The position numbers were made by a program, and so were the translations under genes. This document shows, one piece after another, positions 1 to 7,013 of a stretch of DNA of 51,866 nucleotides. Position 1 is the first letter of the stretch; each line of letters begins with the position of its first letter. This DNA comes from a bacterium (GTDB lineage: Bacteria > Cyanobacteriota > Vampirovibrionia > Gastranaerophilales > Gastranaerophilaceae). The stretch lies in the NCBI GenBank assembly GCA_017626055.1, contig JAGAJM010000018.1, positions 1 to 51,866 on the forward strand. Reading direction: 5' to 3'. Below the pieces are notes generated by a model. That model did no database searches, had not been told where the DNA came from, and was given only the letters and a program-made list of their open reading frames with translations.

Positions 1-390
1 AAAGGTTATACTGGTGGATTAGCAGGTACAAATGTATCTCCTAGTAATTACCTTGCTTATACATTAGCTGATGGTTCTATCGTTGCATTTAACAAAGCAG
101 CTAAAGCTTGTGAATTACCTATCGGTACTCAATTAACTGATACAGTAATTTCAGCTGGTGTATTGAAAGATTGTACTGGTTTCATCGACGTTAATGGTGT
201 AACACTTCCTAACAAAGAAGTTTCTTGCGGTACTGGTGCTACAAACACAGCTACTCAAAAAGTTCAAACACCTTGTACAGTTAAAAACGATGCTAACCAC
301 ATGACAGATATTTTCCCAATCGTATTCCACGATGCAACTGTTGAACCAGCATCTGACGCTGCTAAATATGTATTAACTTCTTCTAAATAG
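1..390 (+). CDS. Type IV pilin-like protein, C-terminal part
   Basis: The frame is open from base 1 and stops at TAG 388-390, so at least 129 residues of the C-terminal part are present; the start lies outside the window. The visible part holds four Cys (in KACELP, KDCTGF, VSCGTG and TPCTV) and the stretch FIDVNGVTLPN. That resembles the [F/D]-x-[D/N]-NG-x-PN module of the minor pilin-like proteins common in this lineage, and a related module occurs in the protein at 33790-34428. The prepilin signal that would prove the family is not in the window, so the call rests on this module and the Gly/Thr/Ala-rich, disulfide-compatible composition. A strong hairpin terminator follows at 462-495. It could instead be another secreted beta-rich protein. 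Confidence 0.5.
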   Translation, partial: KGYTGGLAGTNVSPSNYLAYTLADGSIVAFNKAAKACELPIGTQLTDTVISAGVLKDCTGFIDVNGVTLPNKEVSCGTGATNTATQKVQTPCTVKNDANHMTDIFPIVFHDATVEPASDAAKYVLTSSK

Positions 391-396
391 TAATGT

Positions 397-425
397 TATT
401 GCGAGCGTAGCATCGCAATCTCATC
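397..425. repeat. Palindromic intergenic repeat, copy A
   Basis: TTGCGAGCGTAGCATCGCAA is an imperfect palindrome (TTGCGA ... TCGCAA), richer in GC than its surroundings. It matches in reverse complement the element at 853-881 and in the same orientation the diverged element at 891-936. It sits just after the pilin-like gene and downstream of the GIY-YIG nuclease gene, so the nuclease gene lies between related repeats. Confidence 0.6.
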
Positions 426-461
426 AAAGAGAGTTAATAGTTTAAAGTTTCAATACTTTAG

Positions 462-495
462 AACAGAGAAGGTCAAAAGCCTTCTCTGTTTTTGT
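462..495 (+). terminator. Rho-independent terminator of the pilin-like gene
   Basis: An 11-bp perfect stem (462-472 with 480-490) closes a 7-nt loop and is followed by TTTGTT. It lies about 70 nt after the upstream stop codon on the plus strand. Confidence 0.85.
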
Positions 496-533
496 TAAAA
501 ATAGAGATGAGGGGAATACAACTAATAATAGAA

Positions 534-827
534 TTATAAAATGCTCTCGTATAAATCTTCTCTATTTGGATTCATTTTCTCTATTAGTAATTCTTTTTTT
601 GCTCTTGAATAGTTTTTTATTTGTTTTTCTCTAATAATTGCAGATTCTACATTTTCTGTACATTCAAAGTATATTAGTTTATTGAGATTATATTTAGAAC
701 TAAAACCTTCTACTAATTTATTTTTATGTTCGTATATTCGCCTTGCAAGATTATTGGTTACACCAACGTATATAGTTGTATTGTATTTGTTTGTTATTAT
801 GTAAACGTAATATTGTTTTTCGTTCAT
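534..827 (-). CDS. GIY-YIG domain endonuclease, small YhbQ/UPF0213-like
   Basis: A 97-residue single-domain GIY-YIG protein. The N-terminal YYVYIITN and IYVGVTNNLARRIYEH form the GIY-YIG half motif with the conserved Arg, and IIREKQIKNYSR supplies the downstream Glu. Free-standing proteins of this size are thought to cut branched or repeat DNA, or have no known role. The gene is flanked by palindromic repeats: copy A lies downstream and the B/C inverted pair (853-936) lies just upstream of its start. That suggests a possible functional or mobilising link, which is inference. No Shine-Dalgarno is obvious before the ATG. The domain call is secure; the biological role is not. Confidence 0.85.
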   Translation of the reverse strand: MNEKQYYVYIITNKYNTTIYVGVTNNLARRIYEHKNKLVEGFSSKYNLNKLIYFECTENVESAIIREKQIKNYSRAKKELLIEKMNPNREDLYESIL

Positions 828-852
828 ATAGTTATATTACCATGAGTATAAT

Positions 853-936
853 GAGATTGCGACGCTGACGCTCGCAATGACAGTTTCGTTGTCATTACGA
901 GCGAATAAAATGAGCGTAGTAATCGCAAGATTGAAC
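853..936. repeat. Inverted pair of palindromic repeats, copies B and C
   Basis: Copy B (853-881) contains GATTGCGACGCTGACGCTCG and is the reverse complement of the consensus seen in copy A. Copy C (891-936) runs the other way and is diverged (GTCATTACGAGCG, then GAGCGTAGTAATCGCAAGATT). The two are joined by AGTTTCGTT, and GCAATGAC of B faces GTCATTAC of C, so the transcript could fold into a long hairpin. Similar short GC-richer repeats are scattered between genes in many bacteria; their mechanism here is unknown. Confidence 0.6.
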
Positions 937-994
937 AACAAGGTCATGTTAATAATGGAATTTCATAATGGCAAAATATTTAACCTACAAAAAC

Positions 995-1023
995 TTGCAA
1001 CGAGAATGTAAAAAGCCTATAAT
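995..1023 (+). promoter_or_regulatory. Promoter of a leaderless transcript (gene at 1030)
   Basis: -35 TTGCAA (995-1000), a 17-bp spacer and -10 TATAAT (1018-1023). Only six bases separate the -10 from the ATG at 1030, so transcription should start at or next to the A of the start codon and the mRNA has no room for a ribosome binding site. Confidence 0.75.
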
Positions 1024-1029
1024 ATAATT

Positions 1030-2022
1030 ATGCAAATAAGAAGATTGACATATTTTGACTACCGAAAATTAAAACGAATGGTTTCTTACCTTTGCTCAGA
1101 TGAAAATGATAAACTAGCAAAGTCTATTATGGAAGAGCCTGTTGGAATATTAAATGCAATATTACCACTTTCTATGAAATTCAAATCTGAATCATTTATT
1201 CTTGTAGATGATGAAGAAATTCTAGGACTTATTACAACAATAAGAACTCCAGGGAATCCATACAAAATCAACATTACTCGATTAATTTTCAAAGAAAATC
1301 TATACGAAGTAGGTAAACAACTTGTTGAATATGTAATCCAAAAATTTGGCGGATTAGGTGCCACCTCATTTATGGTAACAATTGATGAATGTCACGACGA
1401 ATTATCCAATTTATTTATAAATGGTTGTGGTTTTAGACAATGCGCATCTGAAACATTATGGAAAATCGAAAGACCAACCCCACAAAAACCCGACCAAAAC
1501 TGGCGTTATGCACAAAACTCAGACAGTTTTAAAATTGCAGAATTGTATAATTCTGAAGTGATAAACATGTTTAAACCATCGCTAACTAGACACGCAAAAG
1601 AGTTTCAAGATAGCTTTTTCTCTGGATTTAATGATTTTTACAAAACTAGATTTATAATTGAAGAATGTAAAAAAATATTGGGATATTTTTCAATTACAAC
1701 TAGCGATAACCTTAATTACATATTAGATATGACGCTCAACAGTGGTTATGACTTTGACTACGAGAAGATTATTAATATTATGCTTTGTGAAATTGCACGC
1801 AAAAAACGTGCTTTTTACCCACTAATAAAACAAAAAAGATACATAAAAGATTCTGAAAAACTTGAAAACTATTTAAAATCAAAAGGTTATAATCCAATAC
1901 AAACCAAACAAATTCTTGTTAAAGACTTTTATAAACCAATCAAACAAGAATCTAAAAATTGGAATGTATTTTTACTCGGAGAAGACCAAGGGATAATTTC
2001 TTCTCACAATATAAAATCTTGA
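1030..2022 (+). CDS. GNAT-like two-domain protein of unknown function
   Basis: A 330-residue protein with no certain family. The N-terminal half (about residues 1-150) looks like a GNAT acyltransferase fold: IRRLTYFDYRKLKRMV at the start, a mid beta-strand SFILVDDEEILGLITTIR, then a helix and a strand ending in INGCGFRQCASETLWKIE. The second half (about 155-300) repeats the pattern with a Tyr-rich sheet, suggesting a tandem GNAT as in other two-lobed members. The canonical acetyl-CoA loop R/Q-x-x-G-x-G/A is not clear, so activity is doubtful. The gene has its own leaderless-type promoter and lies upstream of ilvC with a 68-nt gap. It stops at TGA, which is useful evidence for the standard genetic code here. 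Confidence 0.5.
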   Translation: MQIRRLTYFDYRKLKRMVSYLCSDENDKLAKSIMEEPVGILNAILPLSMKFKSESFILVDDEEILGLITTIRTPGNPYKINITRLIFKENLYEVGKQLVEYVIQKFGGLGATSFMVTIDECHDELSNLFINGCGFRQCASETLWKIERPTPQKPDQNWRYAQNSDSFKIAELYNSEVINMFKPSLTRHAKEFQDSFFSGFNDFYKTRFIIEECKKILGYFSITTSDNLNYILDMTLNSGYDFDYEKIINIMLCEIARKKRAFYPLIKQKRYIKDSEKLENYLKSKGYNPIQTKQILVKDFYKPIKQESKNWNVFLLGEDQGIISSHNIKS

Positions 2023-2062
2023 TAAAACGTTAGAAAAACTATACTTTTACCACTGTTCGTGC

Positions 2063-2068
2063 TAAACT
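2063..2068 (+). promoter_or_regulatory. Extended -10 promoter of ilvC
   Basis: TGC-TAAACT (2060-2068) is an extended -10 without a clear -35, followed by a short leader with an AGAAGGGA ribosome binding site. The same TGn-TAAAnT form followed by AAAGAC or a close relative precedes rqcP, the gene at 4109 and gatB. Confidence 0.4.
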
Positions 2069-2090
2069 ATGGACACAGAAGGGAAATGAG

Positions 2091-3119
2091 GTGGATATGG
2101 TAGATCTTAAAATCTATCTTGATAAAGATATTAATCAAGATTTAATCAAATCTAAGAAAATAGCCGTTATTGGTTTTGGCTCTCAAGGTTACGGACAGTC
2201 AATGAACCTTAAAGACTCAGGTTGCAACGTTGTTTTAGGTTTAAGACAAGGTGGGAAATCTGATATTAAAGCAAGAGATTATGGATTAAAAACAATGTCT
2301 ATTGAAGATGCCGTAAAATGGGCAGATATTGTTCAAGTTCTTATTCCAGATGAAATCCAGGCTAAAGTTTACGAAGATCAAATTAAACCTAATATGCGAG
2401 CTGGACAGTATTTAATGTTTTCTCACGGATTTAATATCCACTACAAAAAAATAGTTCCTCCAGCAGATGTTAACGTAATTATGGTAGCTCCAAAAGGTCC
2501 TGGACACACTGTTAGAAGTCAATACCAAGAAGGTAAAGGTGTACCATCATTAATTGCAATTTATCAAGACGCAACAGGAAATTCAAAAGAAATTTCATTG
2601 TCATACGCCTCAGCAATTGGCGCTGGTCGTGCTGGAATTATCGAAACTACGTTCAAAGAGGAAACCGAAACTGACTTGTTTGGAGAACAAGCCGTAATTT
2701 GCGGTGGAGTTTCAGCTTTAATGAAGGCTGGTTTTGAGGTTTTAACAGAAGCTGGATACTCACCACATATGGCTTATTTTGAAGTTTTGCACGAGATGAA
2801 ATTAATCATCGACCTTGTTAACCAAGGCGGTTTAGCTGATATGCGTTATTCAATTTCAAATACAGCTGAATACGGCGATATGACTCGTGGTCCAAAAGTT
2901 ATTGGCGAAGAAGCTAAAAACGCTATGCGCAAAATCTTAAAAGATATTCAATCTGGAGCTTTTGCAGAAGAATTTACATCAGAAATGGCCTCAGGTTGCA
3001 CAAATTTCAACAAACTTAGACAAGAAAATGCAAACCACCCAATCGAAAAAACAGGGGAAGAAATTCGCTCATCATTCGTCTGGGGCAAAGACAAAATTAT
3101 AAACAAAGACAAGAATTAA
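2091..3119 (+). CDS. ilvC: Ketol-acid reductoisomerase (NADP+), class I
   Basis: Converts 2-acetolactate or 2-aceto-2-hydroxybutyrate to the dihydroxy acids of valine, leucine and isoleucine synthesis, using NAD(P)H and Mg2+. The Rossmann motif GFGSQG is at about residues 28-33 and the cofactor loop LRQGGKS at about 51-57. The catalytic region carries SHGFNIHY (111-118) and APKGPGHT (133-140), and the metal-binding DLFGEQ holds the acidic pair at about 195-199. At 342 residues it is the normal class I length. The chosen start is GTG 2091, spaced about 7 nt from AGGG in AGAAGGGA; an ATG two codons later (2097) is equally possible. No other ilv genes are in the window. The nuclease at 3133 follows 13 nt downstream and is probably cotranscribed. 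Confidence 0.95.
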   Translation: MDMVDLKIYLDKDINQDLIKSKKIAVIGFGSQGYGQSMNLKDSGCNVVLGLRQGGKSDIKARDYGLKTMSIEDAVKWADIVQVLIPDEIQAKVYEDQIKPNMRAGQYLMFSHGFNIHYKKIVPPADVNVIMVAPKGPGHTVRSQYQEGKGVPSLIAIYQDATGNSKEISLSYASAIGAGRAGIIETTFKEETETDLFGEQAVICGGVSALMKAGFEVLTEAGYSPHMAYFEVLHEMKLIIDLVNQGGLADMRYSISNTAEYGDMTRGPKVIGEEAKNAMRKILKDIQSGAFAEEFTSEMASGCTNFNKLRQENANHPIEKTGEEIRSSFVWGKDKIINKDKN

Positions 3120-3132
3120 AAAGGATAAAATT

Positions 3133-3969
3133 ATGTTCAACACAGAAGATTTATATGAAGTTGTTATATTTTCAATTGGTGACACAAAAGCTGGTACAAA
3201 AATGGGAAAACTTCAGCTAAAAAACACTGAAGATGATACTATTTTAAACTGCATTTTGTGGGAAGAAACCTTAAATCGCTTTGATAGTAAAATATTTAGA
3301 ACTGGCAACCTTGTAAGAATAGTTTCAGCTAGCTTTAATGAAAAATTTAACAACTGCTTAGTTTCAGCACTTGAGCTTGTAAAAGAAGCTAAATTAGGAC
3401 TTGATGAATCTCTAATCGAACAATACTGGACAAAATTACAAAGCTACATTAACAAAATTCAAGATGAGAAACTAAGAAATTTTGTCGCTGAACAATTCTC
3501 AAAACACGAAAAAGAATTTAAAATTATGCCAGCAGCAAAACTTATGCACCACAACTATATTGGAGGACTTTTAGTTCATACAGTAGAATGTGCAGAATTT
3601 GCAGAATTAAACTTGGCTAAATTTACATACAAAACAAATGAAGATGAAATCTATGCTGCTTGCTTATTACACGACTTCGGTAAAATTTTTGAATACACAA
3701 TCGATACAGAAACAGGACTTATTGATTATGCACCAAACTTCAGAGAAGACTGGATTTCGCATTCTCAATATGGTTTTACAACTTGTATGAGCGCAGGTTT
3801 TAAATCTGTTGCAAAAATGATTGCAGCACACCATGGTAGAGCTGATTGGGGCGCAATTATTGATTTAGATCAGAAGGATTTGGAACCAGAATTGTATTTA
3901 ATCCATTTTATCGACAATTTGTCAGCTAAATTTGGCAAAATTAGCACTAGATTACTTGAAAACGTGTAA
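3133..3969 (+). CDS. OB-fold/HD-domain 3'-5' exoribonuclease, YhaM-like
   Basis: 278 residues. An N-terminal OB-type nucleic-acid-binding region (about 1-90, with the small strand pattern GKLQLKNTEDDTILNCILWE) is followed by an HD hydrolase domain: HHNYIGGLLVHTVE (139-152), LLHDFGK (178-184), WISHSQYG (208-214), AAHHGRADWG (231-240) and a distal Asp near 262. This order is that of YhaM/CBF1-type exonucleases, which degrade RNA and single-stranded DNA in a metal-dependent way. It is slightly shorter than Bacillus YhaM (about 314 aa). The ribosome binding site AAAAAGGA precedes the ATG. The family is clear; substrate preference is inferred. Confidence 0.8.
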   Translation: MFNTEDLYEVVIFSIGDTKAGTKMGKLQLKNTEDDTILNCILWEETLNRFDSKIFRTGNLVRIVSASFNEKFNNCLVSALELVKEAKLGLDESLIEQYWTKLQSYINKIQDEKLRNFVAEQFSKHEKEFKIMPAAKLMHHNYIGGLLVHTVECAEFAELNLAKFTYKTNEDEIYAACLLHDFGKIFEYTIDTETGLIDYAPNFREDWISHSQYGFTTCMSAGFKSVAKMIAAHHGRADWGAIIDLDQKDLEPELYLIHFIDNLSAKFGKISTRLLENV

Positions 3970-4055
3970 AATCAATCTCATATGACGAAATGTAAATTAT
4001 TTGAAAAAAGTTTTACGTTGTGAAACATTTTGAGTCATGGAGCATGTTTTTATGC

Positions 4056-4061
4056 TAAATT
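4056..4061 (+). promoter_or_regulatory. Extended -10 promoter for the gene at 4109
   Basis: TGC-TAAATT (4053-4061) followed by AAAGACATAGG. A weak TTGAGT lies about 20 bp upstream. Compare TGC-TAAAAT-AAAGACT before rqcP and TGA-TAAAAT-AAAGACA before gatB. Confidence 0.45.
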
Positions 4062-4108
4062 AAAGACATAGGATATATTTAAGAATAGTTTTAGTAAGGA
4101 GATAATGA

Positions 4109-4777
4109 ATGTCTGAATACTTGAGCAAAGAAGAGATTAAACAATGGAGAAGCTCATTAGAAAAGATTACGTTAGAGGAATTTGCTGCTAGATTAGGGAA
4201 AAAAGTAGAAGAAAAAAAAGAAACTAACGATCTTATCGATATCGTTCTTCACGGAAAACCAGTAATTTCTGAAGAATCTAACTGGTCATCTTCTAAAGTT
4301 GAAAGATTAAGTTCAATCGCTGACAGAGCGTACGAAAAAGAAAAAGAATTGTACGTATCACCATTCTCAGCACAAAACCTTAAAATGGATAATGAAAAAC
4401 CAGCAAAAGAAACTAAAGTTTCTGAGCCAGCAGCTAAAAAAGAAGTTGTTAAAAAAGCACCTAAAGCTAAAACACCTTCTAAAAAAGCTGAAAAAACTGT
4501 TGCAGCTGCTAAAGAAATTATAAATGAAGTGCAAACTGGAGATGTTCTAAGAGATGAAGTAAGAGTTGTTTTCAAAAAAGCTCTTACTGATAGAGAACAA
4601 AAAGTATTTGATTACTTTGCAGCTAATAAAAACAAAATCGTTTATGCTAAAGATTTGGCAACTCTTTTAGATTTGCCACGAGATTATGTGTATAAATACA
4701 TCAAAAATCTAAGAGCAAAAATCGATGGAGAAGCACTTAAAAACGCTGATAAAGGCGGATTTGTACTTACTCTATAA
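4109..4777 (+). CDS. Basic-linker winged-helix DNA-binding protein, unknown
   Basis: 222 residues, not a family I can name. Three parts are visible: an acidic/charged N-terminal region (1-90) beginning LSKEEIKQWRSSLEKITLEEFAARLGK; a Lys/Ala/Pro-rich linker (about 92-135, with AAKKEVVKKAPKAKTPSKKA) like histone H1 or HU-extension tails; and a C-terminal winged helix (about 158-222) with TDREQKVFDYFAANKNKIV, YVYKYIKNLRAKI and a final wing GGFVL, resembling the OmpR-type effector fold without a receiver domain. The likely role is a nucleoid-associated or regulatory DNA-binding protein, which is inference. The ribosome binding site AAGGAGAT precedes the ATG; an extended -10 lies upstream and a perfect terminator follows. 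Confidence 0.55.
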   Translation: MSEYLSKEEIKQWRSSLEKITLEEFAARLGKKVEEKKETNDLIDIVLHGKPVISEESNWSSSKVERLSSIADRAYEKEKELYVSPFSAQNLKMDNEKPAKETKVSEPAAKKEVVKKAPKAKTPSKKAEKTVAAAKEIINEVQTGDVLRDEVRVVFKKALTDREQKVFDYFAANKNKIVYAKDLATLLDLPRDYVYKYIKNLRAKIDGEALKNADKGGFVLTL

Positions 4778-4794
4778 TCCAATTTTAAATAGAA

Positions 4795-4825
4795 AAAGAC
4801 CGACTAATAATAGTCGGTCTTTTTT
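4795..4825. terminator. Bidirectional terminator
   Basis: A perfect 12-bp stem (4795-4806 with 4811-4822) has an ATAA loop with A-run and T-run on either side. It serves the plus-strand gene ending at 4777 and the minus-strand gene ending at 4838. Confidence 0.9.
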
Positions 4826-4837
4826 ATATTCTATTTT

Positions 4838-5209
4838 TTATTTAATTTCTAACTTTGCTCCTACAAACTCTAGAGCTTTTTTATTTAATTCAGCTTCTTG
4901 CTCTGAGATATTTGTCATTAGAACGGACGGAGCAGAATCTACAAGTTTCTTTGCTGCAGCATAATCAATACCAGTGATTTGTCTTAAAGTAGCCATAACA
5001 GTTGCTTTATTTTCGCCAGCATTAATCAACACTAAAGACTTCGCACCTGTCGATTTAGCAATAGATCCTTTTTTAGAGGCAAACATCATCTTTAATTTTG
5101 TACTATCGACATTATCCATATCAAAATTAAAACGTTTTTTCAAGAAATCTCTGGCGATAAAAACTAACATTATTATTATCGCTGCTATTAAAAACTTCAT
5201 ATCTATCAT
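4838..5209 (-). CDS. Membrane-anchored L7/L12 C-terminal-domain paralogue
   Basis: 123 residues: one hydrophobic N-terminal segment (about residues 5-20, FLIAAIIIMLVFIA), a short charged linker, then a domain from about residue 58 that aligns along its length with the C-terminal domain of L7/L12. Compare LVLINAGENKATVMATLRQ and ITGIDYAAAKKLVDSAP here with [20 protein letters not shown] and [17 protein letters not shown] in rplL; both end GA-x-[LI]-EIK. In L7/L12 this domain recruits translation factors. Here it would face the cytoplasm from the membrane. The gene lies directly after rplL but is separated by a terminator. AAGGAG 8-9 nt before the ATG supports the start at 5209. Function unknown. 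Confidence 0.75.
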   Translation of the reverse strand: MIDMKFLIAAIIIMLVFIARDFLKKRFNFDMDNVDSTKLKMMFASKKGSIAKSTGAKSLVLINAGENKATVMATLRQITGIDYAAAKKLVDSAPSVLMTNISEQEAELNKKALEFVGAKLEIK

Positions 5210-5275
5210 AAATAAAGCTCCTTAATTCATTGATAGGAATAATATAACATATTAAAACAGATTAATCAAACAACT

Positions 5276-5308
5276 AAAAAGAGGCGACCACAATGTGATC
5301 ACCTCTTT
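5276..5308 (-). terminator. Terminator of the rplJ-rplL operon
   Basis: On the minus strand a 15-bp stem (AAAGAGGTGATCACA with TGTGGTCGCCTCTTT) contains two G-U pairs and runs into TTTTT. On the plus strand the same positions become C-A mismatches, so it is built for the minus strand. Confidence 0.85.
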
Positions 5309-5334
5309 GAAAAAATCTTGATATCTTAATCAAA

Positions 5335-5709
5335 CTATTTGATTTCGATAACAGCACCAGCTGCTTCAAGAGTTTTCTTGATAGCTTCAGCTTCGTCTTT
5401 TTTGATGTTTTCTTTAACTGCTTTAGGAGCTGCTTCAACAAGATCTTTAGCTTCTTTTAAGCCTAAACCTGTTAAAGTTCTAACTTCTTTTAATACAGCA
5501 ATTTTCTTATCAGCTGGAACAGAAGCTAAGATAACAGAAACTTCAGCATCTGCATCTTCAGCTGGAGCTGCTGCTGCAGCTGGAGCTGCTGCAACTGCTA
5601 CTGGAGCTGCTGCTGATACGCCAAATTTTTCTTCCATAGCTTTTACTAATTCTGCTGCTTCTAATAATGTTAATTTTTCAATTGATTCTAAAATTGATTC
5701 TACACTCAT
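5335..5709 (-). CDS. rplL: 50S ribosomal protein L7/L12
   Basis: 124 residues, the usual length. The N-terminal dimerisation domain (about 1-32, [29 protein letters not shown]) is followed by an Ala/Pro-rich hinge (about 33-53) and the C-terminal factor-binding domain ending GAVIEIK. It forms the ribosomal stalk with L10 and recruits EF-Tu, EF-G, IF2 and RF3. The start is placed at ATG 5709 because AAAGGAG sits 7 nt before it; upstream in-frame codons have no such support and would add a basic extension foreign to the family. It follows rplJ by 78 nt in the same operon. Confidence 0.97.
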   Translation of the reverse strand: MSVESILESIEKLTLLEAAELVKAMEEKFGVSAAAPVAVAAAPAAAAAPAEDADAEVSVILASVPADKKIAVLKEVRTLTGLGLKEAKDLVEAAPKAVKENIKKDEAEAIKKTLEAAGAVIEIK

Positions 5710-5787
5710 GATTTTCTCCTTTATTTTAATTTTTATTGAGTACTTATACATAATTTAGACTAACAAGTCTAAGGGACAACTGCGAAA

Positions 5788-6309
5788 CTACGCAGCTTTT
5801 TGATCGCGAACTGCTGCCATAGCTCTTGTAAGCGCTGACATAACGCCGTTTACGCAACCAACAATACCAGATGCTGGTGAGTTGATAGATCCAAGCATTT
5901 TTGCAAATAGCTCTTCTTTTGATGGAAGATCTGCCAAAGCTTTTGCTTCAGCTTCAGTTAACAATTTACCATCTAATACAGCACCAACCATAGTACCTTT
6001 TTTAGTATCTTTGATAAATTTTGCAACTGCTTTTGCAGGGCTAACAGGATCTTCAAAACCGAATGCTAAAGCGATAGGTCCAGTCATTTTTTCAGCTAAT
6101 GCTTCATATTCAGTACCTTTAATAGCGATTTTTACTAAAGTATTTTTAGTAACCATGTAGTCGCCGCCACCTTTTTGGATTTCACGTCTAAGTTTTGTAA
6201 TTTCTTCTACGCTCAAACCTTGGTATTCAGTAATGATTGCAACCTGAGCTTTTTCTAGTTTTGATTTAATAGCATCTATTTTTTCTGATTTAAATGCTTT
6301 TGTTGCCAT
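5788..6309 (-). CDS. rplJ: 50S ribosomal protein L10
   Basis: 173 residues, typical for L10, the stalk base that anchors L7/L12 dimers to 23S rRNA. Family features are KSEKIDAIKSKLEKAQVAIITEYQGLSV at the start, LRREIQKGGGDYMVTKNTLVKIA (rRNA-binding half), TGPIALAFGFEDPVSPAKAV and an alpha-helical C-terminus for L12 binding. AAAGGAG precedes the ATG. The long leader carries an L10-binding RNA motif and an intrinsic terminator, consistent with autoregulation. rplK and rplA, often upstream in other bacteria, are not here; the operon begins at its own promoter. Confidence 0.97.
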   Translation of the reverse strand: MATKAFKSEKIDAIKSKLEKAQVAIITEYQGLSVEEITKLRREIQKGGGDYMVTKNTLVKIAIKGTEYEALAEKMTGPIALAFGFEDPVSPAKAVAKFIKDTKKGTMVGAVLDGKLLTEAEAKALADLPSKEELFAKMLGSINSPASGIVGCVNGVMSALTRAMAAVRDQKAA

Positions 6310-6373
6310 TTTTGCTCCTTTGTTTACTGTGATTGTTATTCACAATCTATTTGTTATCGACCTGTCCTAAAAA

Positions 6374-6415
6374 CTAAAAAAGATTTTGCTTTTCTAGTTT
6401 TTACCGCAAAATCTT
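6374..6415 (-). terminator. Attenuator-type terminator in the rplJ leader
   Basis: On the minus strand a perfect 10-bp stem (6406-6415 with 6380-6389, AAGATTTTGC and GCAAAATCTT) closes a 16-nt loop and is followed by TTTTTTAGTTTTT. It lies between the L10-binding motif and rplJ, about 65 nt before the start codon, so it probably sets how much transcription enters rplJ-rplL. Confidence 0.7.
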
Positions 6416-6521
6416 ACACACAAATCTTTTCAAATTTATTGAGTTTAACAAGTTGCCTATTTTGTCTTTATCAGCAATTGACCCTTTAAGTCATTCGCCT
6501 CATCTGACTTGGCCCCTTGTT

Positions 6522-6589
6522 GGCACCCTGTGTAACCTCGATTAGCTAGTGTTTTTAAAGACTTTCGTCTGCTAATTGTCTGCGGCTAT
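6522..6589 (-). ncRNA. Ribosomal protein L10 leader RNA
   Basis: Minus-strand RNA contains GCCGCAGACAATTAGC and, after a hairpin-forming insert (GACGAAAGTC), GCTAATCGAGGTTA. This is the pattern of the L10 leader (Rfam L10_leader): AGACA followed by one half of a stem, and CGAGG following the other half. L10, free or with L12, binds this kink-turn-like site and represses its own operon. It begins within about 10 nt of the predicted transcription start. Confidence 0.75.
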
Positions 6590-6595
6590 GTTATC

Positions 6596-6624
6596 ACTAT
6601 ATATGAAACACATTTAAAAATCAA
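6596..6624 (-). promoter_or_regulatory. Promoter of rplJ-rplL
   Basis: On the minus strand: -35 TTGATT (6619-6624), a 17-bp spacer and -10 TATAGT (6596-6601), just upstream of the L10 leader. The leader is therefore about 280 nt long. Confidence 0.75.
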
Positions 6625-6698
6625 GCTAGAAAATCGAAAGGTAATATTTATTTACAAACAGATAGCAATTTTTAGCCATAAATGGTTTTAATTAATAT

Positions 6699-7013
6699 AT
6701 GGTAGTACAAGTAGATAATCCTGCAAACAAACACATGCACAACGGAGATACCCCTGTTGTGAAAACAATTGATGCGCCAGGATTTTTACCAAAAAGGTAC
6801 TTGTACTCCGATTACGAGGCTCAAAAGCGCTACAATGCGCTACAAATGGATATCTACGAAACGCAAAAACATACAAAAGCTCCTGATAGAAAAAAATTTC
6901 CAGCAGTTTTAAAAATCATACTTGCAGCAGGAACAATCGCACTTGGCGTAATCTTTAGAAAAGATTTGCCCAAGTTTATAAAGAATTTATTTAAAAAGCC
7001 TGCTACTCCTTAA
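6699..7013 (+). CDS. Small protein with a C-terminal membrane segment, unknown
   Basis: 104 residues; no family recognised. The first 70 residues are polar with Tyr-rich PGFLPKRYLYSDYEAQKRYNALQ. A single hydrophobic segment at about 70-84 (VLKIILAAGTIALGVIF) is followed by a basic tail. It looks like a tail-anchored or single-pass membrane protein. No ribosome binding site is seen before ATG 6699; a TTTAAT six bases before the ATG could be a -10 of a leaderless mRNA, but there is no good -35. Its last 11 bases overlap the end of the convergent phosphoesterase gene. Confidence 0.55.
   Translation: MVVQVDNPANKHMHNGDTPVVKTIDAPGFLPKRYLYSDYEAQKRYNALQMDIYETQKHTKAPDRKKFPAVLKIILAAGTIALGVIFRKDLPKFIKNLFKKPATP

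Noticed and set aside
4725..4964. Plus-strand frame across the terminator at 4795
   Set aside because: It runs over a terminator and the antisense of the L7/L12 paralogue, with no family.
5710..5751. Longer L7/L12 beginning at 5751
   Set aside because: Adds a basic leader foreign to the family and covers the ribosome binding site of the true start.
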